This document shows, piece after piece, positions 34,471 to 56,100 of a DNA stretch of 64,000 nucleotides. The position numbers were made by a program, and so were the translations under genes. Numbering within the stretch: position 1 is the stretch's first letter; each line of letters opens with the position of its first letter. Below the pieces are notes generated by a model. The model ran no database searches. It was not told where the DNA came from and worked only from the letters and a program-made list of their open reading frames with translations. Origin of the DNA: Membranipora membranacea (lineage: Eukaryota; Bryozoa; Gymnolaemata; Cheilostomatida; Membraniporidae); contig OU612068.1 in NCBI GenBank assembly GCA_914767715.1, positions 5,828,001 through 5,892,000 of the forward strand, in the 5' to 3' direction.

Positions 34471-37400
34471 ACATTTTATCCAAATCTTGGGTTGTTCAGT
34501 TCATAAAAATTGTTGTATCCTCAGCAAACAAATGTGCTCATCACACTCCCCTGTAGCCTGTCTTGACTTTGTCCGAAAAAAAACTTTTCAATACAGGCTT
34601 GCTTGCATGGAGGTAGTGAAACCTATTATGATGAAGTGTATCAACAAATCAGACTTATGACAATAGATATTTTTATTATCCTGGATCATGAACCAGTTAT
34701 GGTATAAAATAGCATCTAAGTGAGTAATGTTTGCACTTCCCACCATTTTCCCAACATATATCTGCTATGCTTGGCTACTACTAGATAATTTATTTGAGGT
34801 GAGGTCTGCAATACCAGTCAGGTCAACATAATAGGTATTAGGAATAAAAGTAGTTCCTGAAGTCATGCTGATGAGAGGAGGCGGAGCCGAGTTATTATAT
34901 TCATACGCATGAATATTGTATTGAAAGAAGCGAAAACAATCGCTAAAAAATTGAATAAAACATATTATTTTATGAATGATGATATGTTACAGTGGTACAA
35001 AAAATAAATTTGACATAGAGATCGGAGCGGGTGTAGATGGAACTATTTTTGTGAGTTATGAGTGATAAGGTTTCAGCTACTCAATCTGCTAAGCACATGG
35101 GCTTTTGTTTATTATTAGGTATTATTAAGCAAGCGCTATCAAATACCCACAGTTGAATGCATTCAGTAGTAATCAACATCTACCAGGCAGTACACGCAGC
35201 GCACAGAAAGCAGAGCAGAAACAAGAGAGAGAAGGACAGACGAAGCAGACTTCTGACTGATAGCTGCTGTGATTTCTTTTGACCCTCTATAGCTGAATGG
35301 TAGTTTATTGAACCACCACTGCACTGTTCCACCTTGTTACCTACCCAACCCTTCCTATCGAGGTAAAGTAGACGTACCTAGACTGTTGCACCTTTAGTCG
35401 TTTTAAACCTCTATACCAAACCCTTGTACAAACTTGTCAAGCCAATCATTATCCCACCATGGCAGTCAGTAATATTTTCTTGTTACCCATCGACACCCTC
35501 CGTATAATTTAGCTCAAGCTTTCTTCACCATGTCTCCTGTCACTGCATTCAAGTAGATTTATAATAGGGTTAAGCAGTTTCATGTATCTGAAGTTATTAA
35601 GATCATGTGGAAGAACCGAAAGTTGACAGGTGCAAACTGTTGCCTTGCATCAATTCCTAGAAATTGTTGCGAAGGTCTTTCCAATGATTTTTACCAGCCT
35701 TATTGAAAAAAAAAGTAATTTAGTCGTTAGCACTATGAAAACTATTAAAACCAACACCTACATACATTAAGAACATAAAATTAGTTTATCAAACTAAAGT
35801 GATACATTAACTAATTTGTTATCAAGACAAGTCTAGTGGGCTGGGTTATAAATCTAACTGCTTGGTGGAATGAGGTCTATTATTCCCTATGACTAATGAT
35901 CATTTAATAATGCAACCTATCATTCTATCTCCGCCTAATCAATCAGTATTATATCCTACAGACTCTTTTCGGATTTTTAGTTACCAGTTTTTTATTATTG
36001 ATAGATTGTCGCAATGTCTGACTTAATTCTCATGACACAGATAAAGGAGTGAACTCCTTGCACTGATTAAGTTGATTATCCATTTAGAGGAAGAGAGTTT
36101 TTTGTATTTTCCTCTACCGTACAGTTTTTTTGTGGCCAGTTGAAGTTTCTTAGTTGTTTGTCTGTACTGGAACCCTACTATCCGTTTCATTGTGTTGAGT
36201 CGTTTGTGCTATCTATCTATGTGTCCACAAGTATGTTTAGCCCTAGTCCCTGGCAGATTTTGTCCTCCTCACCACGGTTCATCAGGTCACCCCCTCCCTA
36301 TCTGCTGTTGTCAAACCCCACGCTTTACCACTGACCATCCCATTCTCAGCTTACTAGGCCCCTATCTGTGCTGCCCCTGCATCTTCAACGTAAGATTTTT
36401 CTCGTCTAGTCGATAAACCCCCTATTATTTCAAATTCACTGTTCAACCGTTAACCCTCTCCGAGAATCACTGCACATCGATAAACCAGAATTCTGCAATC
36501 CAGGCTATCACATCAGAAATCAGCAGTTAATGTCTTCACAGAGAACAATTGTTACGTAACGACACACGGATATCTCATAATTTCTAATTAGAACATGAAA
36601 ACAAAAGAACTGTTTCCTGTGGAGTTGATAAATCTGTTTTCTTAATTACTGCACAAGGTATAACTGGCTCACTGTGTGATGACCTCTATATCAACAAATC
36701 AGTATAAGCTGCCAGTCTGCAATTACACTTTTATCCTGAAAAGTTATAAATTTGAGATGCATAATCTAACTTGGTGGTAAACAGGACCAAGTACTTGTAT
36801 TTGAGGCGAAAGCTACTCAGTTTTTCTTGAAGTGTTTGTATTGGTTTTCTATGACCTACACCCATTATATGATTGATAGTTTTAGCTATTCTCAAGTATA
36901 TTTGTGTGAAACCTGTGACAAAAATAAAATTTTGTGACAACGCATATTTCTATATTTTGGATCAGTCAATTTAACACAGTTGCCCATTCACCCAGGCCCT
37001 TACTACATTCTCAGATAGTGAGAATCTGGGGCTCTTTGGTACCATGTCAAACTCACTTTCTCTCAACTTCTCATCGACCTACTCGACAATGATTTTACAC
37101 CTGTCTATGGTCACCAGTCATTTTCCGTGTTGCTACTATTTACACAAATCAAGATAATCAGATGTACACTGGCTTCGTTAACTTTCCCAGAAAGGCTTAT
37201 CACTCCGATGGCTGATATTTTGTTAATTGTAGCAGTTATCTTGTCAACTCAATTGTATCGGCTTTTATCACTGATTTTACTTTCACAAAGCACCATTGTG
37301 TTGAGAACACCCACAATGCACCATTAGTTCAGAAGAGATTAGATAAGCTCAGACAATGCACAGATTACGTCTGTTCGGCCGTCCTGACGATATTAGTTGG

Positions 37401-40400
37401 TTGCTTTCTCATCATATCAAAACCCTGTCACCTGTCATCATAGAGTTTTGCATCTCTTTTCTTCGTCTCATGCAATTGGAGTCATCTTTTTTCGTATTTT
37501 GTAGCGGAATAGGAAATTGCTGACAGATAGTGTTACCATATTGGGTGCTATTATGCGCCATTAATAATTCACTAGGATAATAGCTTTGATGCCGTATTGT
37601 ATCAAATTATCACCTCATTAATGATTGTTGCAACATGACGCATTAATATGAAGTGACACTACTTTCCATCTTCTAAAACGGCATCATGGTCATACAACTC
37701 TCATAACCATTTCAATATCGCTTCCTCTTCCATATAGGCCCTCTCCATCCTCTATTTTGGTAAATAACTGTTTGCTCTTGGATGAATCAGACTTTGAGTT
37801 TTTGCAAAAGGTAATAACGTTCATGCCTTGTCTAATGCATTGCTGCACACAATCAAAACAGAAAATACTAGGCTCAACCCTTAAATGGAAAATCTGCAGA
37901 TGACTAAAACTTGGCACTTCGTGAATTGTGTGACCTGGCTGATTCACACTGAGGTCTACGCACAAGTGTTGTTTTATTTTCCCACTTGCTTCAGACTCCA
38001 AGGTGTTTCACCACAAATCACCACAAATGCTGAATAGAATTCTAAATTTGCATATTCGGTTGGCACTTTGATGGAGGGCTTTTCTGTTCGTTGATTATGA
38101 CCCACCAACTACTGTCAGTTCAGTATTAGCATATTTCTGTCAAAACTATACTATATTTGGAAGTTGGTTTATGAGATATATCATCAAATTATTGATTGCG
38201 TAATTATTTTTAAGGATGCATTAAGTTGACAGACACTGGGTTTTTTTGGGGACAACATGAATTCCGTTCAACGTAGGATCCTGTATCTACATCATGTTCG
38301 CCATATTTATCTATCTCGATCACTGCTTCCATTATCAAAGTCTAAGAAAGGAACTTACAAAAAACGCATCCTTGAACCAACATCTGAAATTTTAACAGAA
38401 TGTCTATGATAACATCTTTTCACCAAACATCACGAGTTTTTCTAAGGCGAGCAGTAGTGTTGTCACATGATTTCCAATCAAACAAGGACATTCCAACAGA
38501 CATATGAATTCAAGTTTTTATTTCCACTCATGATGATACAGTAGCGTTCATTGTTTAACCATAAAACATGATTAAGTGTGATGATAACTCTAAATGTTGC
38601 CAATAATAACAGACTATTAGCTAATTTGCTCATCTTCGAGTACATAGTACAAGTACTTGTTTTTATAACTGTGAACAAGATGGTCTGCAGCGTACATCAA
38701 GGTGCATCAGAGTACATCAGTGTAATTGTAACACTCTGCTGCCGTCATACCCTCTACTCCTGCTGCCGGGATGTGACTCAGTCATCACTTCCTATCGGCA
38801 TCTGATAAACATAAAAAATCTGATCTTTATCAAGCTGTAGATGTTATCTATATTCTAACATAATTTTTCTGCAACAAAGAAGGAAAAAATGTTTTACGCG
38901 TATGTTTTAGGCTAGTGGAAAATTAAGAATTGTTTGCATAACCTTAGTTGATTTTCTGGAAAAAATCTACCTTTCAGAAAACGCTGAATAGTTACATTTT
39001 CTTAGTCAGAATTCACTGCCACGCAGAGCGCTCTAGTATGTGCATTCTCAAACTAATATGATGGTTTTTGCAGAAAATGCTCAGCAGGAAACAAACTGCT
39101 GTGTTCAGAATAGAACCAAGGGTGCATAGGTTATATTGTGGTTCATACTATAGCAGGTAGATAAATAAACAAAGGAAACAGACATTGTGTCTCTATTATG
39201 TTTGTACCCATCTATCTGCCTTGTGTAATCACATCGTAGCCTTGAGTAATCACATCACTAGGCAGGCATCCCAACCAGCAGGACAAGCTGGGTGAGAACC
39301 ACAACTGGCCACTGCTAGAGAGTAGAAAAGCATCTGTGCTATGCAAAAAAATTTTGCCTAGTGTTCAGCTACTCAGTAGATCAGCTTTGTATTGATAAGA
39401 TATCCACGTCCATGTATGAAATTAGTTGTATCTTAGGTGAGAAGAAAATAAACATAAACAAATTTATCGTTGATTTCTTATTTCAAGACCAGAAAAAAAT
39501 TCAAGTTTTCTATCATAGGACAAGATTATGGTGCGAATTGTTATCCAACAAAAAACTGGACAGATTTTGCTGTCGCTTCATTTCCATACACAAGTTGAAA
39601 CAGCAATAACTTCAGAAGATGGAGCATCCTTTGGTCAAACAGTCTTGGCAGACCTAAATATTGGACCGTGAATATGGGACAGCATGAAATAAGGATTTCC
39701 ATACATAATTACCGATATTGGGGTAGAAGATGAGGATGATAGGGGATGTGAATGGGCTAAGTGGATTTTTAGCTAATCGGCCCTTGATTGAGTTTTGATG
39801 GTACTTCTGAGAAGCGTGTTGAGTGGTGAACTTAGTTGATCTGTTGTTTTGTATATCTCAATGTTTGGTTAGCAGATTTCAGCTCTGAAGAATCAAGGGG
39901 TCATCCAAATTTATTCATCAACTTGGCCAAATCCCCTTCAAACTCTCATAACTCATCACAATTTTAAATGGTTATCCTTTTAAAGTTGATGCTTATAAAG
40001 AACTTGACTACTTGAGGATTTCACAGCTAACCAGGTGGTGGGCTACCTTAGTCGAGATACGATAGTAAGTTAGGCTGTCTGTATTATAACCAATCAGTGT
40101 AATCAGATTGAGTTGGACATGTTGTTTTATCTTTGTTATTGTGTTATCTCATATCTGATGGCTAATTTGCATCCCTCACACTGTGCTGAGATACCTATCA
40201 TGTTTAGTTGATATTAATGGCTCAGGATTTGTCCAGCTTTGAGTAACATTAGCCAGTGCGGCAGCAGCATACTTCAAGATATTAATCTCGTCAGATAATC
40301 ATGGACTAACAACAAAGGACCCAAGGTGTCAGCGGGGTAACTTTGTATCTTCATCTCTCTGTTACTGAGACAGATCATTCCTTATCAGGACATACACCAA

Positions 40401-42239
40401 TCAGGTATAGCTCTCTGTGACAGGCAGCGATTTTATGCGATGAGAGCTCTTGTTTGTCAGAAGGTGGATATTAACCTCACATTTGGACGTTACTCTTCTA
40501 TTCCCAGCAGTTTATTATTAGAAACAGGTAAGCTTTAGATGGTTATCCTGTTTGAATGTTTTCTTGTTTATTCTACTCGAGTTGTTTATGGCAGCGTTTG
40601 TATTGCTGCCGCTGCCCGATCCCTGACAGCAGGCTTAAAACTGCACCAGAATTAACTAACAAGTTAATCAGATTTAGTTGACTCGTATTTATGGCAATTT
40701 CCCATTCACCCCATTACCTCCGAACACGCAAATTAGAATTTTTCCGTCTTTTAATCGAAAGTCTACTTAAAAATTTACATAAATTTGCACTGAATAATTT
40801 GAAAGTCTTACTAGCTCGTATAGCCAGGATAAACTGTTAAGACTTCTGTTTGTGAATAAAAACTGGACTGCCTAAGCAGATTTTAAAAATGGCACAATGG
40901 AGTTATGAGAGATTGGAGAAAATCATTTAGTCAAGCCATTCCTGGCATTAATAGATTAAAATATTTGTTTTCTTTATTTTCAACCCAATTTCATAGGATT
41001 AGTGTTAAGCTGCTCGTTTCAGTAGTGGAAAATAACTACGATGTGTCGCCAAGCCATGCAGCCATAAACACTATTCAGGTCTTAATACCAGTCCAAAAAT
41101 CTCCAGTGGGGGTAAGCAGTGGGTCAATATACATGACGATGAGTGATGTGTAGCTACCGGAAGGGTTTACTTTGGTACCAAGACTCGATCCCGATCTCAT
41201 AGATTGTACTTCTCTGGGTAGAGGATTAGGGTAGAATTGATAATGGAATATTCTCTCTAACTTCAAAAGAAATCAGGCAGACCCATCACTAGTAGATTTC
41301 AAATATCTAATGTTAAGCCCTCAGCTCTCACTTCTCAAACAAACTCCATCCAAATTTACGGTTTTCATCATAGATGAATTTCAGATATATATACGGCATC
41401 TACATTCAAAATGGTTAGTCTTGTCTGTCTCATTATTGTTAGTTCGAAACACACAGAGCCATGGCTAACTCATGCATCTGAGGAATCCCTATCTGAATTT
41501 TTACAGACTGTAGGCATATATCTGTACTTTTCATCTCATGAAATCAAATCCTACTTCCGCCTCCTCCTCCTTCATTCTCTCTAAGTTCTTTGAGCTAAGC
41601 AGATTATCTGATAACTAATGGTTAATTGATGATATGTAATCCCCTAATAATCCAATACAGCCGAGATCTGCGACACTCCTCCTGATGATGAACTTGTGTC
41701 ATCATTGTTACCTCTTGACTCAGCGTAATAGGGTTACAGGCTTTAACCCATGATCTGGTCTTCATTTTTTGTTCTTAGGCAACCGAAGGAATCTCTCTTG
41801 ATAGTACATTTTGAAGATTGCATCGAAGATGCTCACATGGGCTTGGTCATGTATCATGTATAGTTACAAGGCAGTTTCTAGCATAAAATCAAGCCAGATC
41901 AAACCAGGGAGGGTCAAACCTGAATTTTTGACTTTGAAGAAGTTGTCCACTCTTGAGGACTTAATTTAATTGATTTTCCAGACTTTCAGTTCGAGGCACT
42001 TTCCTCCAGCCATGGTAGACATTCATCCGTGACGCTGCACCCAAAACTATTCTTATGTGAGCGGATCAAAATAGGAAGTTAAAGAGAATATAATTAACCA
42101 GTGTCACAGAGAATAAACCTCCTCGGAATCAGACCAGACAATCAATCATTCACACCCTGCCTTCCTACCAATTATTTTTTCTTCGATTAGCTTCTTTCAA
42201 AACAAAAGGATGTCATTCTATCTCTGGATTAGTAAGAGT

Positions 42240-42390
42240 TGAGCCGTTCAGTCTAGTGTGTGGTTTTGTTGGTAGTGTATGGTTTCTTGTTTCTCAGTAC
42301 TCGGATCCAATAGACAGAGTGAGTCGTTGCTTGGGTACTTGATAGGATAGTAGAGTTTGTCCGCTGGTTGGTGCTCATTATCTAATATAG
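42240..42390 (+). other. Possible 5' UTR exon of the PCBP gene
   Basis: A strong donor (TATAG|GTAAGG) ends at 42390 and the coding exon at 43593 begins with an acceptor just 20 bp before its ATG, so an upstream non-coding exon is needed. This segment is one candidate; another donor of similar quality is at 40528. Confidence 0.25.
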
Positions 42391-43612
42391 GTAAGGCTAT
42401 AAATCATCTCATCTTCCTCCACATTACAACATTTCCCATCAATTAATTTTTTGCTTCTTCTTGTTTTAGTTGAAATAGTGTTCTTTAGGTCAACGCTAGA
42501 TCAAGTTTAATCTAATTGCAATTGCATTCCAGTTGCTCCCTTCCACTGGTCACCAGTGCATCGGGAGCAACTCCAAATGCAGGCAAATGGTCCAAACCTG
42601 GTCTAGAGCAAAGCAGATATTCAACAATTTGTTACCTGATTATGTCAAGTTTTAATATGGCAGGATATGGCATATTTTTCTGAGCGTGTTTGCCAATTAT
42701 GTCTCAATATTTGATTGTCATCACGGGAATGATTAACAAATTTACCTCTTGGCACTTTAGAGAACAGATGTAAATCGCTGTTCTTTAACTACCTTGATTT
42801 GCCATTATTGATTGAAAGAGCAAGTATTTATACCTGAGCTGGGGTCTTTCTTCGATGTAATTTGGTGATTATTACTTTAATAATCTATTAATTACCTAAC
42901 GAGGGAAGATTTGTTCTCATGTAATGTTTAGTCTGCTGTATCAGGGGAGCTGTTGTGTTTACATATTCGTTTAGCGACATTGTAGATGAGCATTTTGTCA
43001 TTATTACTTTATTACAGGAGCGTGTCACTTGCTGGCTAGACTTGAGAGGCGTAACACACACATCCCACAGACTTCTGGAACTTTGGCAGAGGACTTCAAC
43101 GACAACTGATATATTTGTAAGTTGGTTAATTTCCGACATCCTGTTCAGCTAGTGGTAGTGATATTTCTAGTTATTTATGAAATTAGTGGTAGCATTATAA
43201 GTATTCACTTACTCATTTTTTGCTGGTTATTGCATAACAGAAGCAGCCGATTCTCTTACTTTTTGGTCCAGAACTAGAGCGAATATATTAGCTCACAATG
43301 ACACGGCTTTGGTCTGAAATTCCTTTTAATTATAATCAATTAATTTTTGTAATAGCTCTTCCCACATGTCAATTTGAGTGCTCATTTTTCTGCATAATTT
43401 ACCATTTTTACTAGATGAAACACTCAAGAACATTAGTTAAATCATGTAAAAGAGTTCAAATTCAGTGCCATCCTTGCTGTCACTTGGTAAAGATAGTGGA
43501 AGAATCCGTCTCCGCCCTTTAAAGATGCTAAGCCACAATGATATGATAGGAAATGATAGTTTAAAAAATAATGCTTTCATTTCCGCTTTCAGACAGACCA
43601 GTCAGGTGCAGT

Positions 43613-51951
<8,339 letters not shown>

Positions 51952-52909
51952 AGATAATATCTGCTACCTACGAAGCAGTCTTGCACAGTCGGCATTCCTG
52001 ACAGTAATGCAGTCAATCAGGGTAAAGCTGGATCCATCCAGTGCCAATCGATTATGAGTTTTGCATATTCTTATTAACATATGCATATCTACCCTTTTTC
52101 AATGTGTCACCGTGTACACACTACCTAGTCTTACTCTTTTTTCGTATAAAGCTATTATATATGAGTGGGTGACTTTTTTACATGTGTTACTAGTAGTCAC
52201 ATACATTAATTCTCGCATGTACTACTCGGTGTTATAATGTGTGACATCTTGCATGACACTTTTCATCCTTATGTTTAGCTGGATCTCACCAAAGATTGAT
52301 GATCATTTATTTACTATCTGACAGGCTTGAATGCTGAACCTGTTTTTATTGTCATGTCCTGTTCGTCGTTTTATGTTTGTCTATTTTACCGGGTTACTTG
52401 GGTGTGTTTATTTCTCATAGATTTGCTTCTGCTATTAGCTTCACAGTCATAAGCTACCAACCAAAGCATTGTACAGTTAGTGTTTTGTATTCCAAAATAT
52501 AGAAAGTTTATTTTTTGGTTTTCTTTTGTTGTTTTAGATATTTTGACTAAACGCATACTCTATTTGTATGTGATTTTGTATGCTTTTCAGGTTACAGTTC
52601 GAGGCGGGAGTTATGGTGGTAAACTCATAGACAGGGCCAACCAAACCAGGACTTGTTTTTAACCGGCTCCTTTATGCCAAACTTAAGAGTATTGTTCATA
52701 TTTATCACAGCATCATGGTAGTATTACTTAGACGATAGCTCCATATTATCGTGGGGCAACCTTTTTTCGCTGCTTATCTGCAGCTTATTTTTTCTTCATT
52801 TTATAGCTTTATCTTGTATTTCAGAATCACTATCCATATTTTTTTCTGGTGAAAAATAATTTATTCATGTAAATACATGAAACATTATCAACAAAGTGTC
52901 TGGAAACGG

Positions 52910-52915
52910 TTTATT
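52910..52915 (-). terminator. Candidate polyadenylation signal of GATD3 gene
   Basis: Minus-strand AATAAA about 240 bp past the GATD3 stop codon. Another minus-strand copy is at 52860-52865. Confidence 0.45.
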
Positions 52916-52929
52916 GTTAAAATAAGTAT

Positions 52930-52935
52930 AATAAA
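52930..52935 (+). terminator. Candidate polyadenylation signal of PCBP gene
   Basis: AATAAA about 980 bp past the PCBP stop codon. Confidence 0.4.
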
Positions 52936-53152
52936 AAGTGCAAAGTAGACATCCGAAGCACACATTTGATAGTGTTTACCTCTAGGATGGCTGGATGAGA
53001 ATGGCACTTAGGCTATCCATTCTGATAGACAGCAACATCTAGAATGTTGCATTTGATATAGAAGTTATCAGGACATACAAAAAGGGGAAACAACTTCTCA
53101 CAAACTGCTGTAACTTTGTACTTCTAAAGCTATCAGTGATTTACCTCTCTGT

Positions 53153-56100
53153 TTACTTGGTGAGGTTGATAGCGGCAGTGATCATCTTGCCAATACCGTC
53201 GTGGATTAGATGTAGACTGTTCCAGCCCACTTTCTCGTTGTGATACATGAAGGCTGGGGCGGTCACCACTTTGTTTGCTTCATCAATATGGATTTCGTAT
53301 GTCTAGCTAAGGAAATTGATTTTAAGAAAACAACTCCATATTAGAACAGCATCAATCCCTCATCATGCCATGGAAGTAAAAGCATAGAACTCCTTGATAT
53401 GACACATTGCAATTTAGAAAGTTAACTACATAGTAAGAAATTTGAGAATAGCCTGTGGTGACTAATGGGTAATTTTGTCGGACTACTGAGAGTTAGCAAA
53501 GCTTTTTGTATTATCATAAATGTTCGTCGATTGAAATTGCCCCCATGTTATTATTGCTGAGTTAGCACTCAGACTTGTTTAATTACTCAAACTCTGCCTG
53601 GGTCGCTGGCATTCTGTTATCAACCACATTTCAATGACCCTATGATGGGTGGTTGTTTAAAATTCGACTTGTATGACTGCAATTCTAGAGTAAGTAAAGG
53701 ATATGTCTACTTCTTTCTCTACACATTTAGCGCCAGCTTTCTCGATTCCTCCACAAGTCTCAGCATATGGCCAGTTTTCACCTGAACTTTTACCGACAGT
53801 CACCTCAACACCAGGTATAGTCTTAGCAGCCAACACTGGAGATATACAACATAATCTAAAAACATAATCATAACGTAATTAATAAAAACATTTACTGCAA
53901 GCGTATAGAGTGTTAGTAAATATATTACCCAGGTGCTATGATGCTATGACATATGACTACTATCAATGAAGATGACATAAATGGCAGTCCGCTGTGTTTG
54001 CCAATAATCACACCGTAGTGGTGAATAGGAAGATGGTTATGTTGGTTTCCTAATCTTAAACCCTCCCTTCGACCATTGACAGCATTGGGCTCGTTTGGAG
54101 CTTTATTGTCAAGATAAGGACACCTCTACCATGAAGTTTCACAAGGGTGCTTCAAGCCGCATTATTCACAGTGGACAGCATATATGCCTCAGGATCAGTG
54201 CTGATGGGAATCAAACTTGAGGTTGTCTGACGAGACAAGCGTGCTAACCTGTAAAACATATCATACAATAAAAAAAACCATCCAATTTAACAATAGTGCT
54301 TATAAGCACAAATGGACACATGGCGCGGAGCTCAACTATGCTGCTTGACTGAACAAAATGTTAATACTTACGCAATAGGTTTTTTATTTGAGTGAAACTC
54401 TTTCAATACTCTCTCCACCTCAGCGTTAACTATTCCACCTGGACCCTTTACAGCCCAGTTAGACCTAAAATAAGAACAAAATCATTCATTATTCAGTAGT
54501 CATAAGCAAATGGAACACTTATAGCTGAATAGCTCTTATCTATATTAACAACTCATAACTAAAGCACAGAGCACTAAAGCAATCGGCTCACTCAATTCAT
54601 TGACAAAGCAACAACAAAGATTAAGTTAGATACCGATCCCATTCCACAGGATCATGTCCTCCTATGTCCTATGAAACTACTTAATATTTAGTTACAACTA
54701 ACAAGGACCAAACAGGGGATGAGATCTCATTGACATACAGATTTTTGGCAGCACCAAATCCTCCTGGTATGACCACCATGTCGTAGTCTGAGGCCTTAAG
54801 CTCTGAGACATCACTGATGTTTCCTCTGGATATCCTCGCTGATTCTGTCAGCACATTCCTGTAACACAACACCACAAACCATATTACTGTAACACATCAA
54901 TTTATAATTTATATAAAATGTATATACCATATATATACACCGGCATGATACAAAGTTATTCCAGCATGCCTTTCATGTTCCAGCGTCACTGGTTTATTTG
55001 TGAATGTACTGTACTTTGGAACCTGAGGAAGGAAAATGATTTTTTTTATAAACATTTATCTGGCCATTGAGGACTACTTTGAATATCAGGTCATTTAAAA
55101 CTGCACCTGTTTGTCTAACAATCTCACACATTATAACATGTCTGTTCAATGTTAGGTAAATTCTATTGGTTGTTGTATTCTGCGTCAAAACATTTATGAT
55201 ATGGAATAAAAAGTTGTCCATCTTTTCTTATTCATTAGTCCGTATAGCATAGGGTGACTACAGCAGTGCTCTTGCTATGTGAGATGGACTGTATGGATTA
55301 CAAACCTGTTTGGTTCCATAGGTGCACCCTTTGTGTGATCGATTGTGTGCATCTGATCAATATTAGGAGCAAACATACCGACAGAAACACCAGCTCTACT
55401 CAGGTGAACCAGGCATCTACATAAACCAAGGCAGAACACTATAAACTTTAGATACGGAAGGAAACAAAATCAGTTTATGTCTGTCTGTCATCATATAGCA
55501 TGATTGACTGTATAATATTAAACTGTTATGCTCCAAGGCCATGGGTTTACATAATTCTTTGAGATAATGTTTTTGTCATTGTTTCAAATTTTCATAGTTT
55601 GAACCAATGATTTCCTTCTACGTGATAGTGAGAAAAGTATTTTCATTTTTTTTATGATGAGGCCTTATAGCTTATACAGATGAAAGCGTATCATAATAGT
55701 GGAGACTCACGCTGATGCCTCGTGAACTTCTGTTCCATCATACACACCATTACCGTGTAATATCTGAAATACAAACATTAATAGCGTATAGTCAATGGTT
55801 CAATTGTTTAAATGGTTCTACTCGGACACAATCTGGACAAATAGTGGACATGTTTGGTGGTGGAGTTGAAACGCTGATATGTGGCTGTCTAGGGTTGGTC
55901 CATGCTTTATCTGTAGTAAGCCGGACAAATAGCAGATAATTGTCTAATTTTAGCTCATAATTGCTTTCAATGCATTAGATGTTCACCGGGCTGATGGTAA
56001 CTTTGAGGCGTAAAGCAAAAACAGGGATGAAGGATGTTTATGGCTGATAAGGAAATCCTGGTGCACAGTTCATCGCCGTATCTATTGAAAGACGTAGAGC

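Larger units (their letters stand above)
33853..43592. other. Long intergenic region, no gene supported
   Basis: About 9.7 kb between the cyclin stop and the first PCBP coding exon. No coding similarity was found in any frame. It probably holds the cyclin 3' UTR and, further right, promoter and 5' UTR exons of the PCBP gene. Confidence 0.45.
51952..53152. other. Convergent 3' ends of PCBP and GATD3 genes
   Basis: Holds the 3' UTRs of the plus-strand PCBP gene and the minus-strand GATD3 gene. A plus-strand AATAAA at 52930-52935 and a minus-strand AATAAA (plus TTTATT) at 52910-52915 lie within 30 bp of each other. No further gene seen. Confidence 0.5.

Noticed and set aside
37127-38001. Open frames of 66 and 103 codons in the long intergenic region
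   Set aside because: Other frames and flanks show no splice-compatible exons or familiar motifs.
38260-38410. Stretch reading QRRILYLHHVRHIYLSR
   Set aside because: Briefly resembled a coding exon, but it has no borders and no recognisable similarity.
52480-52662. Open frame after PCBP with VTVRGGSYGGKLIDRANQ
   Set aside because: It follows an acceptor-like TTTTCAG but lies past the PCBP stop codon, has no partner exon and matches no KH or other domain.
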